Shown here: one piece after another, positions 39,345 to 50,060 of the stretch
How the letters are laid out: the number at the start of each line of letters is the position of its first letter
Numbering within the stretch: the stretch's first letter is position 1
Source: Muricea muricata
Lineage: Eukaryota; Cnidaria; Anthozoa; Malacalcyonacea; Plexauridae
NCBI GenBank assembly: GCA_963855995.1
Contig: OY979717.1
Span: 23,772,746 to 23,836,745 of the forward strand
Direction of reading: 5' to 3'
Length of the DNA: 64,000 nt
The notes under the pieces: generated by a model
Database searches by the model: none
What the model saw: the letters and a program-made list of their open reading frames with translations, nothing else
What the model was told of the DNA's origin: nothing
Made by a program: the position numbers and the translations under genes

Positions 39345-40144
39345 AGAAAACCAACCTTGCAAATGCTAATGCAATTGCTAAGTTGATCTTCTCTAGAGAG
39401 CAGCTGCGCATACCTAACAAATTAAAACAACAAACATTAGTGACTTAAGTACTTAGCATGCAAATTTGAATCCCTTTGAAAATAACAAGTGCCCCCCACT
39501 GATCCTACCAACTGCCTACCTGCCTCAGTTCTAAGCTGTCTTCCTCGGTCCTAAACTCCTGCATTCCATTCGTTACCCTCACATTCCTCACCATCGCACA
39601 GTCACTCACAGCTGATGAACCCGCATGCACCACCACCACCCCGACTGCCAACCCAAATTCGAAAATTAAAAGCATTAAAATTTCGATAAAGTATGCATTG
39701 TGAATGTTATTTATTCGGATATTTTAGGCCCAACGTAAATAGAAAAGGTCGAAGCTAAGTTCTACATACAAACAGGTAAGCTTCCTACTTATCTTTATAC
39801 ATGAAATTTACAAAATCCAAAAATACATAAATTTTAACCGGCAATTTTGTTAAAAATTCTTATCACGACATATACTAATAATAATAAAAATTTAGTTGGA
39901 TAATAATTGCTCAGAATTTAGCTGTGGTTTTTTTGCGAAAAACATACTTTCAAAAATTTTGATTCCTTTATTTACGCCTAACCCCATGCAACTTAAACAC
40001 GGCTCACACCCTCGCATTCCAAACATTTAGCTAGTAAATTACGTTATAAACAAAAAAGGAAATAATAGGATAAATTACGTTATCTCTAGCTACTTAAACC
40101 CACTTAAACTGAGTATTTGATTGAGTTTTCAAACGTAAAGCCTT
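39345..40144. other. No recognisable gene; pyrimidine-rich stretch
   Basis: A C/T-rich segment at about 39,490-39,660, with CACCACCACCACC at about 39,627, stands out from the AT-rich background. No gene recognised. Confidence 0.45.
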
Positions 40145-42800
40145 AGCTGAATGGGGATGGGCATTTCGTTCTGTTAACGGTTCTGAAGTAAATAGAAACC
40201 TAATACTTGCCAAAGTCTAAGGCTGGATCAAATAGACTTGAGAATGCAAAGATTATAAATAATTTGAAAATGTGAAACACAACTCAAGTTTTCTTCATTT
40301 AAGACTTTAAATCCTGTTGCCATGCAACTTAAGTTCCTTCTAGCTAGTACAGTTACTCTTCATATCTCAAAAGGATCAAAGTATTTTAAAACTTTATTTT
40401 GCAATTCTCATGTTTATTTAACCGAAACGCCTTCATTTGCATGATACCTGGCAGCTGCTCTCAAACCACTTCCGTAATTGGCACACAAACAATGACCTAA
40501 TTGTTCCATTGTTCCTGCTTACCAAAATAAACCAAGATACTTAACATATTTATAATCAAAGAGGATTCTTACTACACATCAAGTCACCACCATGAATTGA
40601 CATATTACCATGAAAACAAATAAGCCGTGTTCCCATGGGAATTTAAAATGCAAAAAATATAACAAATCTTTTACTGACCTCATGCATAACAAAGAAACAA
40701 ATAAATAGTATATTCCCTTGGGAATTAAAAAATTCTTATGTTCTCGCTATTTTGAACTTATGCTAATAAATTTTTAATAATCTTAGACTAAACCAATGTT
40801 TAAAATGTTATTGCTACAACTTATTACTTCAAACTGATCATATTTTCGATTTTTTAACTCTATAATTGAAATACAACAAAAAAGTGCCATTTTTGCAAGA
40901 CTGCCAAACTTTTAGAATATTCCATGTGGTTTTATTTCATGAAAAGTATTAATTTAATCGTAGTTTTGTTTTTCCCAACGAGAAACAATAATTTTAGTTA
41001 AAACAATAAAATTTGCTTAAGTACGAAGAACAATAGAGTTTACCTAAAGTCCTCTTTGATCTAAATAATAAGTACCTTGTTTTCTAACTTACATTTGTAT
41101 AATTTCCACTATTGTCATAATTGGAATGTCTAGCTTGCTTTATCATTTTTGTGGATTGGACTTCCTTTTTGGATTCTTATTCTTATTTTTGGCATCGAGG
41201 AACGTTCATTCTGGACTTGTTTTCTTGCATTTCATCCCATCTCATCACCTTTTGAAATGAAAGGGATAGAATAATTAGATAACGACTGCCAATAATTTAT
41301 AAACTGCTTCATTGTAAAAATATATATATATAAAGAAAAGAAACGTTTTGTGGTATTTAAAGTAGGTTAAAAATGTAAATGATTTTCGACAGCAGACGAA
41401 ATTGCTGTTTCTGTTAATACGAGGCAAAATTTCACGGCAATTTCTATTTCGAAATTATGTGAAGAATTATATTTACAATTGTGTGAAAATAACCACAAAT
41501 TAAATAATTAATTCCGTATTCCACATGCGCAAATACTGCACAAACGCTTTGATGTTAATATGTTCTCTGTGAATTAAGTTTAAGGCTGTGTCAAATAAGC
41601 ATGAGAATGAAAAATATAAATCGTTTAAAAATGTGGAACCTAACTCACGTTTTTTATCTATAGGAATTTAAATCCTAACCGTTGTTACCAAGCAATTTTC
41701 TATCTCTAGTACTGTCCCAATATCTACTACAGTTACTTTATGTAGTTCAAAAGGATCGAAATATTTCGAAACTTTACCGCAATTATACTTATTGCATGGT
41801 GCCTCACAGCTGCTCTTAAACCACGTCCGTAATCGGCTTTAGTGTTCCTGCTTACCAAAACAAACCCGAAGGCACCAGATACTTATCGTATTCATTATAA
41901 AAAAGGATTCTTATTGTAAAGTCATGTCTCCACCAAAAATTGACATATAAATTACAATGAAATCAAAACAAGCTGTATTCCCATGATAATTAGAATAAAA
42001 TGGTTAAGTCTTATTTTCTCGTTGTGGTAATGTTTGTAATGGGGTATGGTAAATTTAACCAATTTGTAAAATATCACCACAGCTTAGTATAATTATTTGA
42101 AACTGATTTTGTTAAACATTCAATCGAACATATTAAGTGACATTATGTTGGGGATTTCCTTGCATTATGTAGGGGATTTCCTTGCGTTAAGGTATTGTTT
42201 TCAAGGTATGGAACCCCTGATAATTGGAACCAACAAAATTTTCATACAAGGATTTTCACACTCTTAGATTTTTTTCTTTGAAATTATTGATTTATGTGTA
42301 GGTTCAATCTTAGTTTTTGCACTCAGATTGTTTCTTTTTCTTTGTTCAGTACGAGAAACCACAATTTTGTCCAAAAAGAAATAATGGAATTTAATTAAAT
42401 CCTCTTTGCTCTCTAAATAGTACGTTTTTTTTTCTACTAACTTTCATTTGTATAAAATCCACTGTCATATCAATAATGCCGAGCTTGCTTTCTCGTTATT
42501 GTGAATTTTTTATTGTTTTGTGCGTCCATTTATTCTCATTTGTTGATCCATGCCATCCAGGATCGTTCATTCTTGTCTTTTCTTCCTGCGTTTCTTCGCA
42601 TCTTATCGCCTTTTGAAAAGAAAGGAAGGAATAATTAGATAACAATTACGCATAATTTATAAACTACTAAATATACAAATTCCCATAAAACATATACAAA
42701 AAAGGAAACGCTTTGTTGCATTTAAAGTGATTTGAAAATGTGATGCAATGAGGCAAAATTTCACGGTAATTTCCGTTAAGATACGTCCTAATTATTTATT
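40145..42800. repeat. Diverged tandem direct duplication, about 1.3-kb unit
   Basis: Unit 1 (about 40,145-41,500) and unit 2 (about 41,560-42,800) share ordered blocks: AACTCA.GTTTT, CAGTTACT..ATGTAGTTCAAAAGGATC-like sequence, CAGCTGCTCT.AAACCAC.TCCGTAAT, a CCCATG palindrome, GAGAAAC.A.AATTTT, and a final CATCxxATCxCCTTTTGAAA..AAAGG.A.AATAATTAGATAAC. No long open frame is conserved between the units. Confidence 0.75.
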
Positions 42801-42894
42801 AAAGACACAATCCTTCACAGTTGAAGGTTCGAAAATCCAAACAGAAATAAAACAAATTGTGTTCATATACAGCTAATTAAATTAAGGAATTTAC

Positions 42895-43518
42895 CAAGAT
42901 TTAATATTCTACTTTGATTAAAAAGTATGCTGTGGTTTAAGGACTTATGCTTTTCAATACAGTATTTTTTAAAAAAGGAAAATAGCTTGGAAAGGTGTTA
43001 ATATTAAAACTGCTTTCGTTGTTCACCCAAACAAGGAGCTTTTTCCTGGAGTTATTGTCCTACTAGGTAATATACAGCTAATTCAGTAGTTTGATAAGGC
43101 TAAAGGTAAAAGCCACGAGCGAAAAGTACGAAGGGTTTTATTAACCAAATAGTCATTTTGCATTAGCATGTGGAAAACCGTGACTAGAGCGGCTAATGTG
43201 TTAATACATGCGATTTTATTTTGCGATTTGATTTATCATGCGATTATATATTATGCGATTTGAACTATGATTCCCCTGTTGACCATAACCCATCGCACTT
43301 TTCGCTCGTGGCCTTCACCTTTTGGCTTTATCAAACTGACATTAGCTGTATATGACCTAGTGGAACTATAACTCCAGGTAGAGGTCCGTGTCTGGGTAAA
43401 CAACAAGCTTCAACGAACTTAAACAGTTTTAATACCTATCTGTTACCCAAGCTATTCCACATGTATAAGTCCATAAACAACATACTTTTTTAAATCAAAG
43501 TTGGATATTAAATCTTGG
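42895..43518. repeat. Large imperfect fold-back
   Basis: The arms begin ACCAAGATTTAATATTC (42,895) and the inverse of GTACCAAGATTTAATATCC (43,518), and match discontinuously through CCTGGAGTTAT and GCCACGAGCGAAAAGT. The centre has repeated GCGATT motifs (43,210-43,262). A related piece with CACCCAAAC..GGAGTTAT is at about 53,795-53,835. Confidence 0.75.
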
Positions 43519-44336
43519 TACATTCCTGGCAAAATAATATCGAACGCGCCAACAAAAACAATAGGAAAGGACTGACGCTTGCATGTCAATTTTGTCTTCC
43601 CCCCCCCCCCCCTCCCTTCCTAAGTGACGCTTCTTTGTATAATTAACTCGCTTAGAATCGTTATTAACTTTTGGCCACAAATATTTTTGCTGTCAACTTA
43701 CATTTCTAAAACTTGCATGCAGGCCTTGACAAGTTGTTTGATGTTGCAATCTCTAGTTGTTCTTCGTACCACTTTTTACGTCCTTTTCAAAACAAGAAAT
43801 ATTTTAGTTAAATAATAGCGAAAGTATCAACAATTGTAGGATAATGTATTTGAAGGAACTAGGTTATGATAGACCTCAGCTTCGCTTGCAGTGCAAGCCT
43901 TGCACAACGATGGCTAAAGGAATATGACAATAAATTTTGACTCTGTTTTATTTGGGATTATGTGCAGAACTATATTAGACGATGTACTTTACATTAATAT
44001 GTATGCCATCCTCAACTAGCACTGTTCTCTACAGTCAATTATATACGTGTTTAGAGCATGGAATTGTTGGTTACTCTTTCATGTTACACGACCAATGTTC
44101 TGTTTTTTTTTATCCTAGTCTAAAATTCGTAACATGAATTGTTGTTACCTAGTTAGCCATCCGCCATCTGACGACACTGACAACGTTAGTTCGAGATATT
44201 TCTATTTCTATTTTCTTTGGTTACAGTATTTCAAAATATTCAGCATATGTTCATCAAGCAATTGCAAATACTTGAAATGTTTAACTAGCAAACAAAATGG
44301 AAGCAACAAACTTACATTTGTTCTAACTTTGCGTCG

Positions 44337-44437
44337 TCGTGGCTTCGATTGATCCAGTTTCATGGTGCTGTTTATGGTTTCATCTGGTTGGCTCTCTCTC
44401 TTGATAGAACAGCTCGTCGGTCCAGTAAGTAACAACC
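44337..44437 (-). CDS. Possible coding exon, unrecognised
   Basis: A minus-strand open stretch ends in a consensus donor (AGAACAAAT|GTAAGT, at about 44,318) and encodes a basic peptide (KPRRRKVRTN) that could act as a nuclear signal. No matching in-frame neighbour exon was established. Weak evidence. Confidence 0.22.
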
Positions 44438-44616
44438 ATATCTGTATTCCGTTAACCATAAAAAAATAACGAGAAAATTACAGTAGCACTTAAACCAATA
44501 TTTTAGAATGGTGGGATTAAACGCAAATTAGATTGCGAATAAATTAGACCAACTGTACCTTGCGATAGTATTTGCATCTTGACATCTTCTGATGGGCACA
44601 GGTACTAATTTATTTC

Positions 44617-44988
44617 TTGGATCAATATAAATTCTTTCCCATCTTGTTCTGTGCTTGTTCGATGTATTCACGTCTTCACTTTACATCCTTTAGAAAAGGG
44701 AATTATGAATTTTTTAACAAAGAAAACTGCGTTAATAAGTACCAGAGAAGATTAAATAATTGGGTGTGGGATATTATAGAATATATCGATATAGTCAACG
44801 GATATACAAACTCCGAGATGACTAAATTCCGTGGACAAACTCTTGGCATGACAATAATTCCGTTACAAGAAATGCACCAGGTGAAAATCGATTACGTGGT
44901 GCACCGAGCGAAAAACGCAAAAACTTGGAAAAACTTGGAAAAAATTATCGAAGCCGAACGTCGGGGAACATCTCAAGTACATGGATGA
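44617..44988 (+). CDS. Hypothetical 123-codon open frame
   Basis: Plus-strand frame whose second half (NKYQRRLNNWVWD, EKIIEAERRG) has a protein-like composition, rich in charged and aromatic residues. No domain is recognised, and an exon start after 44,690 is possible. It may be a chance frame. Confidence 0.2.
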   Translation: MDQYKFFPILFCACSMYSRLHFTSFRKGNYEFFNKENCVNKYQRRLNNWVWDIIEYIDIVNGYTNSEMTKFRGQTLGMTIIPLQEMHQVKIDYVVHRAKNAKTWKNLEKIIEAERRGTSQVHG

Positions 44989-45111
44989 CGCTATCTTGCC
45001 CTGGAAACTACATGTATTTCGTAATTGTTTTATAAAATAGTTACAGTGAAACACAAGCCAATGTCAGGGAATTTAAATTTCTCACGTAAGATTGTTTTAT
45101 CCTGTACTCTA

Positions 45112-45345
45112 ATGTCCAAGTGGCGCAATCGTCAAAGCAAGCGCGTGTCACGTCTGAAACCTCGGGTTCAATCCCCACTCATGACACGGTAGTGGTGAGT
45201 CTCCGGATACTCCGATTGGGAATGTTGACAGGATTGTTGGAATTGTAAAATATCAGTAATCAACGGAGCCCGGGCAATTAGCTGAGGTTGTTAGCTGGGT
45301 AACGATAGGTAGAATTATAAATAAATGAATCAAAGTCCGTTTCAC
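45112..45345 (+). mobile_element. tRNA-derived SINE
   Basis: The head resembles a tRNA gene: an A-box-like AAGTGGCGCAATCG at 45,119 and a B box GGGTTCAATCCCC at about 45,164, spaced as in a tRNA. A unique body of about 160 bp follows (CTCCGGATACTCCGATTGGG, GCTGGGTAACGATAGG), ending in an ATAAATAAATGAAT tail. The head does not fold into a convincing full cloverleaf, so this is a SINE and not a tRNA gene. SINEs are moved by a partner LINE, which is not in this window. Confidence 0.75.
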
Positions 45346-45419
45346 TGTAGTTAGCAAAAAAACCCAATTCTCAAACTGATTGAATAATACTTAAGCAACT
45401 AGGACAAATCAGTAGTAAC

Positions 45420-45540
45420 TGGCAAGTATAGGAGGGGTACTGAGAGAAACCAGTAAAGAGGTGGGGTACTACCCTAGCTAAGGGGTACTACCTTAGCTAG
45501 GGGTACTATCCTAGGAGGGGTACTGTCCAAGGGGGAACGA
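45420..45540 (+). repeat. Short tandem repeats GGGGTACTA..CTAGCTA
   Basis: About five imperfect copies of a unit containing GGGGTACT and CCTAGCTA or CCTTAGCTA. Function unknown. Confidence 0.75.
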
Positions 45541-46635
45541 TAGGGTTAAACAGAATGACGATGTGAATGGAATAAACGAAGGTGAAAATTAAACGAATGG
45601 CTCAAGGATCGAGAAATTCGACTGTCGTCTCCAATCAAGGGCAGTTCAAACGTCATGTCGGCAGTTCTTAAGTCAGTTGTTAAGAATATCTGACATATTG
45701 AGTTCTCACTTGACCCTCGTTCTGAATGGACATTAGAAGTCCTTACGCCACGCCAGTGTTAAACAATGAATTTCAATGCAATGCGGGAAGCGTGTGGGAA
45801 AATTTACCTTGTACTTATATGCATTGAAAACCGCGTGACATAAGCATTTCTAAGGTCTATTCCTTTGAGTTTGAACTCTGGAAATCTGAATTTCCTGTTT
45901 CTTGTATAGAGTGCAGTGTATCAGGGGAATAGAAGAATAGGAAATAATAAAGAAAATGAAAGTAAGTTACAATAAAATCTATAAAGAATAATAATAAAGA
46001 AACTACAGTAGTCCAATCTCTATAGGGTGGGTTTAGTCTTACGTGGGAAGTGTTTTATTCGAAACAAGAGCAAGGCTTATTTATGCGTATAAGGGTAGGG
46101 CACACAGACACTTTTTCGAAAAACATTACTGAAATTTGCATGGAAGGCGCAAAAAAATTTTTACAACAGCACAATAGTATATTGTAATATTTGGTTTCGT
46201 ACCGGCTAAATCCACTTGAATATCCTTTTTGGCTGTGGGTTCTCGTATCACATTTGTCGCATGGTTGTCTCGCAGTATCACTGGAATATCCAAAATGTAT
46301 GATGCAAAATGATAGATATCAAAATATAGAAACATTTAGAAAGGCAGCAAATTTTTTAATTTCTAAAACAAAATTATTCGCTTCACGCTAGCCTGGATCG
46401 GTTGTAGAGCTAAATGACTGACTTTGGAGCAAAATTATTTTACATGTAAAATGTTCTGTTTTAATCGTGTCACCGGTGTTTCATTTCGAACGGTTTTCAT
46501 TTCAAGCTTGAGGGAGAAAAATAGAACCTAAATTATACGTATCACTACATTTATTTAATCAGCGATATTTTTGACCAGGTAAGCAGATCAAATTTTTGTG
46601 AAAGAAGATAAGTAAACATTTAATAACTAAAACAT

Positions 46636-46880
46636 GCTCAGAATAATTAGAGAATACCTACATGAGTAATAAAAAACCGATATTGTTGATGTCCAGCTAT
46701 ACGAGAGCGATTTTCCTTGAATCTTGAGATTGGACAAGAAGGCGACGCCATTTTGATTTTGAGTTCTCTCGACAACAACACATTTTGTTTCGCTATTTTC
46801 CCCCCATTTTTTCGTTAATTTAGCTTGAATCTCCTCCAATTGTCTTCCCAGTTGTTTTTCCACCGTTTCTATGGAACTAC
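46636..46880 (-). CDS. Possible coding exon, unrecognised
   Basis: Minus-strand frame encoding a charged, probably helical stretch (VEKQLGRQLEEIQAKLTKKW) and then SETKCVVVERTQNQNGVAFL. A possible donor follows TCATGTAG|GTATTC near 46,660. It looks more protein-like than the surrounding DNA, but no partner exon was found. Confidence 0.25.
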
Positions 46881-47116
46881 TTGAAGATTTGAAGACTCTT
46901 GGCTTGATTTAGAAGACCTAATTGTGGCTTGTAAATTTTCGCTCCCGAGCAGACATTTTGAACAAACCTTCTTCTTCAACGACCAAGCAGTAAATGACGT
47001 CAAATGACCAATGTCCACCAGAAAATACCCGTATGTATAATGTTTAATGATCTTTGTACGAAGCTTAAAGTACGATTTTATTGCGAGAATTAAGTGTTTT
47101 TGCTATTATTTTTCAC

Positions 47117-47506
47117 TCAGCATTCTCTAATTTTTTTGTTCATACTTTGCTTATTTATTTCGCGAAAGAAGCGCATGTAAGGGGGCGTTTTTATATTTTT
47201 TTTATTTGCATGCTGATGAGCAAGGAATGACCCGTTCGAGTTTTCATTGGCAATCAACTTTCCCTTCGTGGCCAAGAGGTAAAAATAACTGTCTTCCGGA
47301 CTTCGCACATCGTTTGAATTTGATTTTGGATGGATCGTCGACAGGTCAAGTCTAACCTCAGGTTGGTGAGAATTTAATTCTTCGCTCGCTTCAAGTAGGG
47401 CAGACCGGTCGACGATCCACCCAAAACTCAAGTCAAAGTTGGGCATCGAGTTCAGGAAAACACTAGGTAGTACCGCGAGGCCAAGGGGGCAAACATTATT
47501 TGCCAA
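47117..47506 (-). CDS. Hypothetical 129-codon open frame
   Basis: Minus-strand frame with balanced composition (SEELNSHQPEVRLDLSTIHP). It contains an internal inverse pair (GGATGGATCGTCGAC / GTCGACGATCCACCC at about 47,328 and 47,410). No domain recognised; it may be part of an old mobile element. Confidence 0.25.
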   Translation of the reverse strand: MANNVCPLGLAVLPSVFLNSMPNFDLSFGWIVDRSALLEASEELNSHQPEVRLDLSTIHPKSNSNDVRSPEDSYFYLLATKGKLIANENSNGSFLAHQHANKKNIKTPPYMRFFREINKQSMNKKIREC

Positions 47507-47570
47507 GTGTTTTTAACCAATATTTACCAAATTTCCTAATCTTGACTGTTGGGGACAGGCCTGTAGGGTT

Positions 47571-47702
47571 GGTGCATTGAAGACTTCTCGCCGTTATTTC
47601 CCTTTCAAGAAGACAATTAGTTGCCTTCGTTGAGAAATAACAACGAGAAGACTTCAAGGCACCACCAAACCACTACACTGTAAAACTACAGTGTAGTGGT
47701 TT
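47571..47702. repeat. Two adjacent small hairpins
   Basis: 47,571-47,663 has arms GGTGCATTGAAGACTTCTCG...TTATTTC and the inverse. 47,667-47,702 is a 16-bp perfect stem (AAACCACTACACTGTA) with a 4-bp loop, and a third half-copy lies at 47,710. Confidence 0.8.
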
Positions 47703-47749
47703 AGCTGACTAAACCACTACACTGTGCCAAATATGTAAGACGGACTTCT

Positions 47750-50060
47750 TCCAAAGCTTACGGTGCATGAAGCATGGATGCGCATGATGCGCAAAGACTT
47801 TAAAGCCTTTAAAACAAATGGTTTGTTCTAGGAAAGAGTCAAAGACAACAAAGTTTACTATATCAAAGCCGTGTAGTCATGTTTTAAGTTGTTCAGCTAT
47901 GTTTAACGATCTTTAATTGCGACGTCTTTGCAAGAAGGCATGAAGCATGGATGCACAAAGACGCGCAAACACATTAAAGCCTTTAAGGTACGTGTTTTGT
48001 TTCAGAAAAGAGTCAAAGACGACAACGATTGCTAAATCAAATCCGTGTGCTCATGTTTTAAGTTGTTCGGCTACGTTTAACGATCTTTTATGCCGTGGTG
48101 TTTGCAAGAAGGAAGGTCGAAGTCTGAATAATTATTATTGACTTTCTGTCGGTCGTTTCCTTCTTGATGGAGCTTTATATGCCATTACGATCAGTGTCCT
48201 TGATGTAGGAGTCATATATTTATGGCCTTGGGTTTAATTCTCAAACACTTAATGACAGTTTTTAGCTCCTTCAAGCTATGAGATGCCATTTCAACAAGAT
48301 GGCACTTCGCGATTGCTTTGCTCATTAACTTAGTGTATTCTATGAGGCTTAATTGAGAACGCTGCCAAAGTGCCAAGCAGTTTTCTTGAGCTATAGCCTG
48401 GCTATAAACAGAAAAATGCCTGGTTATACGTAAGCTAAGAGCGCCAAATTTTCTCGTTGATAGGGAACTATTATTTTCCCGAGCAGTAACAGCTTGGTTT
48501 TACGACAACGACGGGCATGTAGTTTACTCTGCAGATTTCTTGTAATATAACCTACAAAATGCGTCATGTACAAATTGTGAATCTTGATATAAGTGTTCTT
48601 GATATGGGTGTCATGTATTTTTTTTGGCCCTGGGTCTAATTCCCAAACACTGAATGACATTATTTAGCTCTTTTAACCATTGAGATAGCATTTCAACAAG
48701 ATGGCACTGCGTTATAACTTTGCTTTGTTACTATGGCACACTGTACCAAAAAAAATACTATATCCTGTAAGCCCTAAAATTCAAAACACTGTCAATTCAG
48801 TTCCATTACTTTGATCGTAAATTATCAATGGTTTTTCTTGGTTGCTTATAAACATTGCCGACACAGGAACTTTGTAGCTCGGGATTGTAAGACAGCGGCG
48901 GCGATGCAGTTTTCTTGTCCACAGTTTTCTCGTTGATTCGGAACTATTGATCCAACCATGGACACTCAAATCAAGATTCACTATTTGTACATGACGCATT
49001 TTCTAGGTTAAATGACAAGAAACCTGCACAGTAAACTACATGCTCGTCATTGTCTTAAAATCAAGCTGTTACTGCTCAGGAAAATAATAGTTCCCTATCA
49101 ACGAGAAAGTTTGGCGCTCGTAGCTTATGCATAAGTAAGCATTTTTCTGGTTACATAGCCAGGTTATCGCACAAGAAAACTGCTTCGCAGCGTTCTTTCT
49201 TGATGGAGCTTTATATGCTATTGCGATCAGTGTCCTTGATATAGGAGTCATATATTTATGGCCTTGGATTTAATTCTCAAACACTGAATGACTGTTTTTA
49301 GCTCCTTCGAGTTATGAGATGGAATTTCAGACGGGATGGTACTGCGTCAGTGTTTTCCAAGTAACATAGTATATTCTATGAGCCTTAATTTACTCTGCAG
49401 TTTTCTTGTGATATAACCTACAAAATGCGTCATGTACAAATTGTGAATCTTGATATCAGTGACTATGGTAGGACCAATAGTTCCCTATCAACGAGAACGC
49501 TTTGCACGAGAAAACTGCATCGCCGCCGCTGTCTTACAATTCCGAGCTACAACGTTCCAGTGTCGGCAATGTTTAGAAGCAACCATGAAAAACCATTGAT
49601 AATTTACAATCAAAATAATGGAAACTGAATTGGCAGTGTTTTGAATTTTAGGGCATAGGATATAGCTAGTATGTTTTTTGGTACAGGGTGCCGTGGTAAC
49701 AAAGCAAGTCATAACGCAGTGCCATCTTGTTAAAATCCTATCTCAATGGTTAAAAGAGCTAAATACTGTCATTCAGTGTTTGGGAATTAAACCCAAGGCC
49801 ATAAATACATGACTCCCATATCAAGGACACTGATCGCAATGGCATGTAAAGCTCGATGAAGAAAGAAACTTTGACCCTCCATCTTTCCTTCTTGCAAAGG
49901 CCACGGCATAAAAGTTCGTTAAACTTAGCTGAACAGCTTAAAACATGAGTACATGGATTTGATTTAGTAAGCATTATCGTCTTTCACTCTTTCCTGCATG
50001 AAAGAAAACACTTGCCTTAAAGGCTTTAATGTGTTTGCGCGTCTGCGTTTTTTATTTACA
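47750..50060. repeat. Mosaic of direct and inverted repeats
   Basis: A unit containing ATGAAGCATGGATGC...TCAAAGAC is tandemly duplicated (47,763-47,940 and 47,940-48,120) and appears inverted at about 49,870-50,050. A module with TATATTTATGGCCTTGG occurs at 48,162-48,310, 48,590-48,720 and 49,197-49,350 on plus and at 49,700-49,862 on minus. Another, with AATGCGTCATGTACAAATTG, occurs at about 48,557 and 49,424 on plus and at about 48,985 on minus. Several small frames arise from these modules; none is a gene. Confidence 0.8.
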
